Of a stretch of 64,000 nucleotides of DNA, positions 1-17,988 are shown piece after piece. Within the stretch, counting starts at the first letter, position 1. Each line of letters starts with the position of its first letter. The notes under the pieces were generated by a model. It saw nothing but the letters and a program-made list of their open reading frames with translations, did not search any database and was not told where the DNA came from. Source of the stretch: Priapulus caudatus (Eukaryota; Priapulida; Priapulimorpha; Priapulimorphida; Priapulidae); assembly GCF_000485595.1 (NCBI RefSeq), contig NW_014577570.1:29431-93430 (forward strand), given 5' to 3'. The translations under genes were made by a program, and so were the position numbers.

Positions 1-689
1 CGCGGGCATTCACAACGCTTTGAAAATTTGTTCGTTCACATGCATCGTTCTATAGATGAAGTAACATAAAAATGTGCAGAGGTGGCACGTAGTGTTAGCC
101 ATCGAATACGAATGAAAATAAAAAAATCAATGCATTTTCGCATAATTTAGCCCTGAGTGTATGCTTATTGCACTTTATTTAGGTAATCTTGCTCTATGCA
201 ATTGTTTATTTTTAATACTGCTTGCGCAAATGGTCAAACACCACGACCTATGATCATAAAACATGGATTCAAAGAATACCAGTCTTCCATGATCTTGCCA
301 ATGTAAAAGGATTACAGAAGCTCACGGTTATCAAATCTAAATGAGTTTTATCTCTTGCAATTTTCGTATTTTTCTTATCCAATGCGCTATATATGATTCT
401 AAGTACCTAATTACACATTAAAAGAACACAGTGTGATAAAAATTCATTACACAACCAAGATAGGAAGCAGGCACGTAGATATGAGCTGAATAGTCGAATC
501 GCGGAACGTATAGAATCTAATAAAGAAATCGAAATTCAGACATACCCGACCTAATACTCATAATTACATAGCAATAGCAATACAAATAACGGGGAGCAAT
601 ACACATGGAACGCTGTGCGCTTTATCGCTTGCGGTTTGTAGCGATATAATCTATATAGGTACAATCATAGATACAATCTATAGGTATAA
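1..689. other. AT-rich intergenic DNA, no feature recognised
   Basis: I see no coding exon, structured RNA or clear repeat here. The stretch lies downstream of the minus-strand cysteine-rich gene and upstream of a microsatellite. Confidence 0.5.
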
Positions 690-711
690 TCTCTCTCTCT
701 CTCTCTCTCTC

Positions 712-746
<35 letters not shown>
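690..746. repeat. (CT)n / (TA)n microsatellite
   Basis: About eleven CT units are followed directly by a TA run. It lies about 210 bp beyond the stop codon of the minus-strand cysteine-rich gene. Confidence 0.95.
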
Positions 747-750
<4 letters not shown>

Positions 751-957
751 TGATCTTTTGATATAAATTCGAATAATTGATTATATAGTTGGCATTTAAT
801 TAACTAATTCATCTTTGTGGTCCGCGGCTTATTAGACGATTCCTGGTCTTTTCGTCACTCCAACATTTAACAGTGTTATTTTTCCACACTACTGCACTGA
901 AATGTTTTTTAACGCAATTACGTTGGAACTGAATTCAGAGCAAGTTTTGTACAAGCG

Positions 958-1121
958 TTACATGCAGCGACCGTATGCGCCTCTGCTTCCAAATATGGCG
1001 TCCTCGTGCGCGTGAGCGTTGATGGGTTGGCAGCTGGTTGAGATCACACAGGGACACATCCACGGCATATCGCGTTTCAGGGAGCAGAACTGATTTAACA
1101 TGCGCAGAGGACTGCACACAC
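958..1121 (-). CDS. Exon 3 of the ten-cysteine secreted protein (C-terminus)
   Basis: It follows a TTCTTACAG acceptor. Read in phase 1 it gives GVCSPLRMLNQFC, then a basic linker, the CPC motif, and a final cysteine two residues before the TAA stop at 960-958. It carries six cysteines. The other frames of this stretch lack a cysteine pattern. Confidence 0.68.
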
Positions 1122-1682
1122 CTGTAAGAATGGCGACACCGAAAATAGTTTTCGATAAATATAGAAATTGTATAAAACATAAATATATATAAGTAAGAAA
1201 AACTTATAGATAGGGTTTGCATCCGGGACAGAGCTATATACGAGCTTATGAGTTGCTCGCTTTCGAGAAGTGTGAGCAAGCGAAAGAGGGCACAAGGAAA
1301 GGGAAAAAGATAGAGAAGGAGGAAGTGAAGGGAAGAGGAGTGTATCAAGAAAGGACGATGGGAAAATGGAAGATAATAAAGGGGGGATGAAGTGAAGAGG
1401 GGGAGAAAGAATGCCAGAGAGAAGGAGAGAGAGGTATGAGTTGGGGACAGAAAGAAGAGGGGAATGAAAAAAACAGGAGAGAGGGAGGGAGAGAAAGTGA
1501 GAGAGAAAGATATATTTATATATTTATATATATATGAATTATATATAATCACTAAATAATCACCTGAAAATTCTATAAAGATGAAAGCGCTTGTGCATGT
1601 AAAACTAAATGTCGGATTCTTCTTTTTTTTAATATAACAACTGACTATCGTGCAACCTAAGAACTTTTTTACTATATATAAT

Positions 1683-1747
<65 letters not shown>

Positions 1748-1802
1748 AGAGAAGAAGAGAGAGAGTAGAGACNNNNNNNNNNAAAGAAAGAGAGAGAGAG
1801 AG

Positions 1803-1848
<46 letters not shown>

Positions 1849-2454
1849 GAGAGCGTGTAGATTCGTGAAATATATATAATATCAAACCCATGGTTAAGCT
1901 GTTCAGGCGCGTGCAGCAGTAATTAGCAGCGCAGTCAGTGTCCGTCTTACACTCCGGGTTGTTCGTCACCACAGCGCCTGATGCCTACGCAGATGAAACG
2001 TAATAATATATGGCACAAACGTCGACCATTTTGTATATATAACACCGTGATCACGTATACACTTATGTTTATGGTAACACCATCTCTCAATGTTAACGCC
2101 TAACGCGTTATTGCGACAGTACTATCTGAATATATCTTTATATGTATATATAAGAAGCAAATCTAAACAAACTAAACAACCCTAAATACCAACTTAATCA
2201 TTTACGAAAGTAAACACTTGAACACCAAAATTAAACGCTTAAACATTCGCCAACTTGAACGCAACAGTCATGCACTTAAACATTAAAGTGTTTAAACACT
2301 TAAACACCAGCTGAAAACACCACCGTAATAACACCAAATCGTTTCGCGTCTTAGAATGGGAACTCGCGAACCGCTCCTGTATACATGTAGGTACCTTTAT
2401 GAGAGCGGCGACTCCGATTGCGATGAGAAAAATAACCAACGTTAATATCCTCAT
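958..2454 (-). CDS. Secreted ten-cysteine prokineticin/colipase-like protein (whole gene, 3 exons)
   Basis: Three coding exons join in frame: 2454-2395 (phase 0), 1984-1888 (phase 0 in, phase 1 out) and 1121-958. They give a 106-residue protein. Residues 1-20 are hydrophobic (MRILTLVIFLIAIGVAALIK) and look like a signal peptide. The mature part starts near AVVTNNPEC and holds exactly ten cysteines. Their spacing is C-5-C-4-CC-10-C-9-C-8-CPC-5-C-21-C. The prokineticin family has C-5-C-4-CC, then C-9-C, and CPC-5-C at the same places, which is the colipase/dickkopf disulphide fold. Prokineticins and invertebrate astakines are secreted signalling peptides; the role here is inferred only. The loop before the last cysteine is longer than in vertebrate prokineticins. 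Acceptors are TAG at 1985-1987 and CAG at 1122-1124. The donor after exon 2 (GTTTGA) is weak. Intron 2 contains an N gap. It could instead be another colipase-fold protein. Confidence 0.72.
1676..1858. repeat. (TA)n(GA)n microsatellite with 10-N gap
   Basis: A TA run passes into long GA/GAA tracts, broken by ten Ns at 1773-1782. It lies in intron 2 of the minus-strand cysteine-rich gene. The gap probably marks a length the assembler could not resolve. Confidence 0.95.
1888..1984 (-). CDS. Exon 2 of the ten-cysteine secreted protein
   Basis: It starts after a TAG acceptor and reads ASGAVVTNNPECKTDTDCAA, followed by NYCC and ten more residues. It carries the first four cysteines with C-5-C-4-CC spacing. 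It ends in phase 1 at a GTTTGA donor, the weakest splice site in the model. Confidence 0.68.
2395..2454 (-). CDS. Exon 1 of the ten-cysteine secreted protein: signal peptide
   Basis: The ATG is at 2454-2452. Twenty codons encode a short basic start and a hydrophobic core, ending AAG before a GTACCT donor in phase 0. The signal peptide sits on its own exon. Confidence 0.65.
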
Positions 2455-3154
2455 GTTTCCGTAGTAGCAAGGTCTTTATCGTCAACTTTGTGGAAAAGCT
2501 ATAAGGAAGGATCCAGCAAACAGCAGCAGGGGCGGTTATGTAAAGGACAGCGTGCGGACTTTTCTCAACTCAAGCAGACCTGAGCCGCGGCGAGCAATCT
2601 CTACCCACATGATATGCACGCGAAAGATTTCTCTCTCACCCGCAGTTTACATCCGTGTCATACAATGCTCCTGTGAAGAAGGGATGGTCACGTTGGTTAC
2701 TACTCTGCTCTCCGTAGCCGTGCAAGCAGCGTACGGCGTGCGGGCCGGGAGGTTACACTGCCAAGGCTCTTCATCGCTGCAGCAAGTGAAGAAAGAGTCG
2801 AGTGCCCGTCTCGAAATCACCCGCTAATGAAATGGATACGCCCTGAGGTGCAGACCCGACGTCGTCTTACCACGGTGTCACTGACTCACAGCTTACACAG
2901 TGCATGTTCAGACTCCGACTATAGACTATATAGTTTGACGTTAGTGAGCAGAAGTAAATCTCAACGGTACTGTGCGAGGAACTCATAAAATGTTATGTAA
3001 TATTGAATCGAGTGCGCAGTTCCGAGTACGCAAATATAGACATATACATAAGAGATGTAACAACACCTCAAGGAGATAATTGGGCGTAATATATTTTAAT
3101 AAAGCATATTAATTCATAAGTTTTATATACGTTCTAGAATAGACACATTGAGGC

Positions 3155-3155
<1 letters not shown>
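2455..3155. other. Upstream region of the cysteine-rich gene
   Basis: The stretch holds the presumed 5' flank of the minus-strand gene. An open frame at 2552-2827 (plus) has no recognisable domain and is not called. I see no clear TATA element. Confidence 0.4.
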
Positions 3156-3156
<1 letters not shown>

Positions 3157-3219
<63 letters not shown>

Positions 3220-3497
3220 TGTGTGTGTGTGTGTGTGTGTGCGCGTGCGTCCGCGCTGCGGGCGTGCGTGCGTGTGTGTGTGCGGTGCGTGCGTGCCGTG
3301 CGTGCGTGGTTTTGTGTGTGTGTTTTGTGTTGTGGGTGTGTGTGTGCTTGTGTGTGTGTTGGTGTGTGTTTGCGTGGCGTAGTCTGTGCGTTTGGCGGTG
3401 GTGTGATTTGTATGTATGATGCGTCATTGCGTTTTTTGCGTGCGGGGTCGGTGATTTGCGTGTGCGTTTGCGAGTGTATGCGCCGGTCCGCGCGCGC

Positions 3498-3543
<46 letters not shown>

Positions 3544-3577
3544 ATTTGCGCCCGCGCGCGCGCGTGTGTGTACATGT
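3157..3577. repeat. (GT)n-rich low-complexity block
   Basis: Two long GT runs (about 3157-3240 and 3500-3540) flank a GT/GC-rich stretch of degenerate repeats. Open frames here on both strands are products of the dinucleotide repeat and not genes. Confidence 0.95.
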
Positions 3578-3689
3578 GCATGTGTAAAGGCAATGGTGGC
3601 GGAGGCTTGTTACAGTATAGTGTGGGTCATGTGTGGGTGAGCGAATCATGTGCGTGCACACTCATGCTCTGTGTTTAAAGTCACTTTGT

Positions 3690-3935
3690 AATGCTGCACC
3701 AAACTCCACGACAGATGGCGCTCTCGCTCTGGCTCGTACTGAGTTGTACGCAAACTGCATGCAGTGCCCCTTCCCACACTCAGGATAATACTCAGGAGGT
3801 AGAATTGAGCACACTCAAAAATTTCCCACACTCAGGAGGTAGAATTGAGCCAGAGCGAGAGCGCCATCTGTCGTGGAGTTTGAGTTGTACGAGGGGGCGC
3901 TGCATGCAGTTTGATACAGCACGTGTATGGAATCA
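3690..3935. repeat. Fold-back of a Penelope-tail repeat
   Basis: The 32-bp sequence beginning CTCCACGACAGATGGCGCTC (from about 3705) recurs inverted near 3848-3880. Between them lies a stretch containing GCATGCAGTGCCCCTTCCCA, related to the end of the Penelope-like fragments near 10.1 kb. Related copies occur at 10680-10722 and 14874-14912. Confidence 0.7.
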
Positions 3936-4380
3936 GCCCTTATCTCTATAATGTAATCTCTACTCTATAATATATTATAGAGATCAGTGGGAATCAGAAA
4001 TGGAATGAATGTTGCCTGAGCCGAGTCTCACCTGGTGGTTGACTTCTGTTCGCTAATTATAGCGTAAATCCACATTTTGACATCAGGAAAGTTACAACAT
4101 AAGAAATTCATTGAGGGGTGAAAATTTGGCAACACCGTGCCAACACGGGTGTGTAATAAAAAGAGCGTCACGAATGCCCTACGTACGCTACGGTGCAAAG
4201 AAACATATGGACACTTCTACCATTACAGGCGTAAGAGATTGTTATGGACAGTTATTATGTTACACTATTTATGAGCATATGTGTCCTCGATTTTTAAATG
4301 TAATATTTTAACCAAATAATATTTCGTTTAGCAGATACTGAGCATTCGAGGACAAACATTTTCTCCAATACTATTAGTAT

Positions 4381-4564
4381 CAGGGGCGTGTACATGATTT
4401 GTACCAAGGGGGGGGGTCTAACCATAACTAAAACTTGCGAGCACGCAAAGGGGGGGTCTGGGGCCCTCCCCCAGAAATTTTTTGAAATTAGACCCTCTTA
4501 GATGCGTTTTCTGCGCGAGCATGGGGGGGGGACCCCCTAGACCCCCCCGCTGTACACGCCCCTG
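4381..4564. mobile_element. Short TIR element (CAGGGGCG ends), 5-bp target duplication
   Basis: The element starts CAGGGGCGTGTACA and ends with its inverse complement TGTACACGCCCCTG. The 5 bp AGTAT precede (4376-4380) and follow (4565-4569) it. The interior is G-run rich and non-coding. CAG-type ends point to hAT relatives, but a 5-bp duplication is shorter than the classical 8 bp. A related copy is at 41992-42100. Confidence 0.85.
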
Positions 4565-4875
4565 AGTATCTCTATAATTATGTGTCTTGAGTGTAGCTCA
4601 CTAATGAACAAATTTGTCCAGGTGGTGTATGCGAATAGATGTTATTTGTCGCGGAGTGAGGCTATGCAGATTTTACCGTTTGGTTGATTTACAAGCTTAG
4701 TTATTAATAATCAGAGTTTGGTAGAAGATCCAGTCGCTGGCAGATCGTGGAATAAAAGTTTTTGCAAGTATAGGGATCTTAAGTGAGAGATTTTGGTCGT
4801 TTATTCTCCTACTGGTGAGTATGTTTTCTCTATGTTAAAGATATAACTTCGATAAAATCTTCTCTTTTTTTTCAG

Positions 4876-4950
4876 ATGCTGCCGGTTACGTACCATGCAT
4901 TAACCGAGTTTACTCCTTACCGGGATATGGTATCGTCATCGTCTAAATAA
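4876..4950 (+). CDS. Possible tiny terminal exon (24 codons)
   Basis: A good donor (CTACTG before GTGAGT at 4815) and a strong acceptor (TTTTTTTTCAG ending 4875) define a 61-bp intron. The exon opens with ATG and reads MLPVTYHALTEFTPYRDMVS plus four residues to a TAA. That stop overlaps an AATAAA at 4946-4951. A second frame is also open. I do not recognise the peptide. It could be a small gene or an untranslated leader of elongin C. Confidence 0.25.
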   Translation: MLPVTYHALTEFTPYRDMVSSSSK

Positions 4951-4974
4951 AATTGTACGATCAACAATTTCCTT

Positions 4975-11716
<6,742 letters not shown>

Positions 11717-13804
11717 GAGAGAGAGAGAGCGTGTAATCTCATTAGCCGACTACGACGCAAAACACGACACCAGCTAATGACATCAGCACCCTTAAATAAT
11801 TATATTGTTCATAATTTGTAAATGTGAGAATTTGGATGGCATTGAGCAGAACATAATCGTTACTGACCGTGTTGCCTGTCTAGTTCCTGTTACTAGAAAT
11901 GAATAGGGAAACTTCAGAGAATGAAAGAATGAGAACGGGGTGAATGAGAGCCAGACACAGAGAGAAAGAGAAGGATAGAGATAGACAGCCACATATAGAA
12001 ACACAAAGGTATACAGCGAGTAACTGTGGCCATAAGCTCTTTTCCAGTCATGGTTTTTTGAGAGCAATTAGTACCAGTTTATATTTAAAATGATAAAGTG
12101 GGTTCATCCACCATGTGGGAACTTACTGCAGAAAATTAAGTGTACCTTTTGTCCATCGTACATATATACTAGCGTGGAATGAAACTGTATCTGCACACTT
12201 TGTTTGTGATGTGCTATCACCTATCACCTGCCTTCATGCCATCTAAGTAGCATGCTCTAATATGTCTCTGTAACAACATCTACTGTAATTTGGGTTTTGG
12301 AGGATTAATAATGTGATACACTCAGTGTGTTCTTGTATGCAGGTCACAGAGCCTTCGCATCTCGGTATCTAATAGTCTATCCTCTTACCATAAGACAGTC
12401 ATTATGTTGTATTCCAAATTGACAGGCTATTGAACTAAGTCCTGTTTAGAGATGTATAATAAGCGCAGTGCAGCAAACTGTTAAAGGGGAATATGCCATC
12501 ATATTGCAACAATGTTTACCGTCCTCTGGCTATCACATTGATGCAGTACTGCAGCAGTAATAGTAGTAGTATTACTGTACAATAATTCCCCCAGTTCGAT
12601 ATCTATTTGCTACACCACGTGTGCATTTTATATAGTAATACGTAATACGTAGCTTGATTCAGTACACGTAGAAGTTTTTACTCGGGTCCGATATACAGTT
12701 ATGTGTAGCTGCCAGTGTACACTACAGTGAAAGAGAGAATGTGATGCACAAGAAAGGCGTACATCGCATTCTCTTTGTAAAATGCAATATACATTTCATT
12801 TTTGCATAAGATTTTGTTGCTTGAGCGAAGTTAAATGTTTGCAACTTGCGTTACCTTGACTGTCATTTTATACATGAAGGAGAAATGTGATTCGGCTGTG
12901 TGCATTCAGATGACTGCTCAGGTAACGATTTGTTGCTTTCGTGTTACTAAATAAATGTGATATATAAACACAGCATACCCAGACATTTCGTTTACTGCTC
13001 TCATTGGGAAATTATACAATTATATTAAAATCAGTGTTATTTTTATGTAAATCCAAGGATATTAACCAGTTGGGGACAGTTTTGTCAACCTAGTTAGTTG
13101 CCAGTTACATGCAGAATGATAGTGATTGATTGAATTGTTTTCTTTGCAAAGAGGCTATACCAGTTGTGAGGGCTGTCATTAACAATAACAGGTCACTGCC
13201 CCTGTACTCGAACGCATGCGCGCGTTCACCAACAAAGAGAGAGAGGAGGGGCGAGGGACAGAGCCTGAGGAGCCTGAGACACTACTTCGTTAGTGCACGC
13301 GTGCATGCGTTCGAATACGTGTCACCTGTGAATGACAGCTCTGACAACTGGTCTAGCTTCTTAGTAATGAAGTGAGAACAAGAAGAGAGCGCTAGGGAAA
13401 GAGAGCGCTGGAGAGACAGAGAGAGAAAGATCGAGAGAGGGGGAGAGACGAGACGAGACAACCACAACCTTGTACTGGTACGTACGTGCGTTTACTTGCT
13501 GCAATAGGTAGAATTACATTACACCTACAGACTTGTGGGCGGTAGGGAGGACTCCTCTTGACAGTGATTGTTAGCTTTTCCATGTCAGTTATTTCCCCTA
13601 TATCCGAAGTCCGAACGTGTCCTAAACTATTCGTTATTAGCATTTTCTTCATTGAAATGTATTACGCATACAGACTGCGTCTGTTGTAGAGATAGTAGGT
13701 CAAATTAAGAGATCTGAACAAAAAAGTAGAGAGATTATCTACGAGTTAGTATATTAGTTGGAGCAGTTAGCTGTCATAGAGGACCTGTGTCACGCAACAC
13801 TTAC
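11717..13804. other. ELOC: Presumed 3' UTR and downstream flank of elongin C
   Basis: No coding exon is seen. A short GAGA run follows the stop. An AATAAA at 12950-12955 is a plausible cleavage signal, which would give a 3' UTR of about 1.2 kb. The stretch from 13200 to 13460 is GA-rich. The same sequence recurs in copy B. Confidence 0.45.
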
Positions 13805-14466
13805 GCCGCGTTCACACGGAGCAATTTGTCCCGGGTCGAAAACGATCCGAGACTGACCCGGATCAAAAACGACGCGGGTCGATTTTGAGGAGAGCGTTCA
13901 CACGACGTTGGATCGATCAGTCCGTTGTTGTCCAATTTCTTGAAATAACTGCACGTTGTTCGTGCCCTTCCCGATCTGTTGCTGTTATCTACCACCTTCT
14001 TATAAGTATTTCTTAACCGTTTGAGCCGATTATTAACTTGTTGTACAGTTTTAACTATCGCCCGCTCAGCCAGTTTTTCAACAATTTTCTGGTAGGCTAG
14101 ACGATTTCTCGAGGTTCCTGTTAAAATCCGATTTCCAAATCTCGAGAAGAGCGACGTTGTCCTCGTGAGACCACAGTCGATCAACCCCTTCTGTGGCTTT
14201 TTTGGGCATTTTGACGGATATTTTAATGAAAATACTGAAAAACGCGCGTGTAGAAACAAATGCGGAAGTAACGCGCAAGTCGACACTGATGACATCTAGC
14301 TACCACCGTACTAATTCTGTCCCGTGTCGTGTGTCCGTGCAAGTTCACACGGAAAACATTTGTAACACTTTTGTATCGAGAAAACGTCCATGTGAACGCT
14401 TGGCCCGGGACAATTTTAGCCCGGATCGTTTTAGACCCGGGACAAATTGCTACGTGTGAACGCGGC
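13805..14466 (-). mobile_element. TIR element with Myb/SANT-like reading frame (Harbinger-type), copy A
   Basis: The 44-bp terminal inverted repeats start GCCGCGTTCACACG and contain AGCAATTTGTCCCGGGTC. The minus strand encodes a broken Myb/SANT-like (MADF/trihelix-like) protein. MPKKATEGVDRLWSHEDNVA and LLEIWKSDFNRN lie in one frame (14209 down). QVNNRLKRLRNTYKKVVDNS and the following SYFKKLD lie in another. PIF/Harbinger elements usually carry such a DNA-binding protein next to the transposase. No transposase is present here, so this is a non-autonomous remnant. I could not fix a 3-bp target duplication. Confidence 0.65.
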
Positions 14467-14573
14467 TATATTCGTGTTTGTTAAGCAGTCGCGTAATTTT
14501 TATGCAGAAATTGGAAAATTGTAGCACTCTGCCGGTATACAGCCAGTCTGACAATCTGGGCATGATATAACAT

Positions 14574-14629
14574 AATCAGGAGTGAATAATAATAGATCTA
14601 TATATAATCTATAATATTCACTCCTGATA
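14574..14629. repeat. Short hairpin
   Basis: ATCAGGAGTGAATAAT is followed after an AT-rich loop by ATATTCACTCCTGAT. The same hairpin is at 19018-19073 in copy B. Confidence 0.75.
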
Positions 14630-15314
14630 TAATATATAGTATAATATAGTAATGGCGATGTTGCCATGTCAGCCTGACATGTATTCCGCTGTCACGCACA
14701 GTACACCTGATATTTTGCCATTTGATAATGTAAAACATAATGCTATATTATTAGATTTCCATCTCTGACTCGTACTTTTTCGCAACTTTAAGTTAGAGCG
14801 TATAGCCTGCATTTTTTATACATGATGCAGGGCCGTAGGTTGAGCAAATTCCTAGGGGGAGGGNNNNNNNNNNAGAATTGAGCCAGAGCGAGAGCGCCAT
14901 CTGTCGTGGAGTTTGGTGTGGACCATGCTGTTGACCACTACACCATCTGGTGGTGAAATCTGACAACGTCAGACAGCTTTGAAAAGCCTCCTGTTAGGAC
15001 GCGAAACGTTAGCAGGTGTGTTTAAACCTCACGGTTGAGTAGAAATCAACCAAGTTATCTCAGTGAAATTGTAAGTCTGGAGTTAAATCACTGAACATAG
15101 CAAGTAAACGTGTTCTTATGTCTAGTGCATCCACTTGAAGTTAACGAGACATTGTCAGCAATGTAGTCATAGTAACAAACCGTTGAACTAAAATTGTCAT
15201 TTCAGTATTTCTATCGTCAATCAATAATACGTAAATCTGGTACATACATGTAGGTTCAATACAGACTCAGGATCCTCACAAGAAAATGTAGCATCTCTTC
15301 TTGATGTATCCAAG

Positions 15315-15641
15315 TACAGTGGACCCCCGAGATACGAATTTAATTTGTTCCACAGATTTGTTCGTATCTCGAAAAATTCGTATGTCAACCCCTATATAGG
15401 ACATACAGCAATTTACGTACAGCAAATACAATCATGAGAGCGCATCCAGATTCAATGAGCCACATACTTAAACTGACTCACCGAAAGAGCGCGCGCTAGG
15501 CCTATGCCTTGATTGGCTGATTCGTAAGACGTTCGTATGTTGAATTTTATTCGTTTGTAGAATACATTACGTTCAACGGGAGGTCGTTCGTATCTCGAAA
15601 ATTCGTGTCTCGAGCCGTTTGTATCTCGGGTGTCCACTGTA
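15315..15641. mobile_element. mariner/Tc1-type MITE, copy B
   Basis: This is the duplicate of 11124-11450 with the same ends and TA borders. Confidence 0.85.
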
Positions 15642-15694
15642 GTCTCAAGAGTCATTCCTCATTAATTCATGGTATGGAAGCTGGAGACCAGTGA

Positions 15695-15907
<213 letters not shown>

Positions 15908-17988
15908 GAGAGAGAGAGAGCGTGTAATCTCATTAGCCGACTACGACGCAAAACACGACACCAGCTAATGACATCAGCACCCTTAAATAATTATATTGTT
16001 CATAATTTGTAAATGTGAGAATTTGGATGGCATTGAGCAGGACATAATCGTTACTGACCGTGTTGCCTGTCTAGTTCCTGTTACTAGAAATGAATAGGGA
16101 AACTTCAGAGAATGAAAGAATGAGAACGGGGTGAATGAGAGCCAGACACAGAGAGAAAGAGAAGGATAGAGATAGACAGCCACATATAGAAACACAAAGG
16201 TATACAGCGAGTAACTGTGGCCATAAGCTATTTTCCAGTCATGGTTTTTTGAGAGCAATTAGTACCAGTTTATATTTAAAATGATAAAGTGGGTTCATCC
16301 ACCATGTGGGAACTTACTGCAGAAAATTAAGTGTACCTTTTGTCCATCGTACATATATACTAGCGTGGAATGAAACTGTATCTGCACACTTTGTTTGTGA
16401 TGTGCTATCACCTGCCTTCATGCCATCTAAGTAGCATGCTCTAATATGTCTCTGTAACAACATCTACTGTAATTTGGGTTTTGGAGGATTAATAATGTGA
16501 TACACTCAGTGTGTTCTTGTATGCAGGTCACAGAGCCTTCGCATCTCGGTATCTAATAGTCTATCCTCTTACCATAAGACAGTCATTATGTTGTATTCCA
16601 AATTGACAGGCTATTGAACTAAGTCCTGTTTAGAGATGTATAATAAGCGCAGTGCAGCAAACTGTTAAAGGGGAATATGCCATCATATTGCAACAATGTT
16701 TACCGTCCTCTGGCTATCACATTGATGCAGTACTGCAGCAGTAATAGTAGTAGTATTACTGTACAATAATTCCCCCAGTTCGATATCTATTTGCTACACC
16801 ACGTGTGCATTTTATATAGTAATACGTAATACGTAGCTTGATTCAGTACACGTAGAAGTTTTTACTCGGGTCCGATATACAGTTATGTGTAGCTGCCAGT
16901 GTACACTACAGTGAAAGAGAGAATGTGATGCACAAGAAAGGCGTACATCGCATTCTCTTTGTAAAATGCAATATACATTTCATTTTTGCATAAGATTTTG
17001 TTGCTTGAGCGAAGTTAAATGTTTGCAACTTGCGTTACCTTGACTGTCATTTTATACATGAAGGAGAAATGTGATTCGGCTGTGTGCATTCAGATGACTG
17101 CTCAGGTAACGATTTGTTGCTTTCGTGTTACTAAATAAATGTGATATATAAACACAGCATACCCAGACATTTCGTTTACTGCTCTCATTGGGAAATTATA
17201 CAATTATATTAAAATCAGTGTTATTTTTATGTAAATCCAAGGATATTAACCAGTTGGGGACAGTTTTGTCAACCTAGTTAGTTGCCAGTTACATGCAGAA
17301 TGATAGTGATTGATTGAATTGTTTTCTTTGCAAAGAGGCTATACCAGTTGTGAGGGCTGTCATTAACAATAACAGGTCACTGCCCCTGTACTCGAACGCA
17401 TGCGCGCGTTCACCAACAAAGAGAGAGAGGAGGGGCGAGGGACAGAGCCTGAGGAGCCTGAGACACTACTTCGTTAGTGCACGCGTGCATGCGTTCGAAT
17501 ACGTGTCACCTGTGAATGACAGCTCTGACAACTGGTCTAGCTTCTTAGTAATGAAGTGAGAACAAGAAGAGAGCGCTAGGGAAAGAGAGCGCTGGAGAGA
17601 CAGAGAGAGAAAGATCGAGAGAGGGGGAGAGACGAGACGAGACAACCACAACCTTGTACTGGTACGTACGTGCGTTTACTTGCTGCAATAGGTAGAATTA
17701 CATTACACCTACAGACTTGTGGGCGGTAGGGAGGACTCCTCTTGACAGTGATTGTTAGCTTTTCCATGTCAGTTATTTCCCCCCTATCCGAAGTCCGAAC
17801 GTGTCCTAAACTATTCGTTATTAGCATTTTCTTCATTGAAATGTATTACGCATACAGACTGCGTCTGTTGTAGAGATAGTAGGTCAAATTAAGAGATCTG
17901 AACAAAAAAGTAGAGAGATTATCTACGAGTTAGTATATTAGTTGGAGCAGTTAGCTGGCATAGAGGACCTGTGTCACGCAACACTTAC

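Noticed and set aside
1682-1868. Frames rich in ERERE / LSLSLS
   Set aside because: The (GA)n repeat explains them. Only the first part of the minus-strand frame (1984-1888) is kept, as an exon.
3123-3678. Several long open frames on both strands (His/Thr-rich or Cys/Val-rich)
   Set aside because: They are translations of GT/AC dinucleotide runs; open frames in all directions are expected there.
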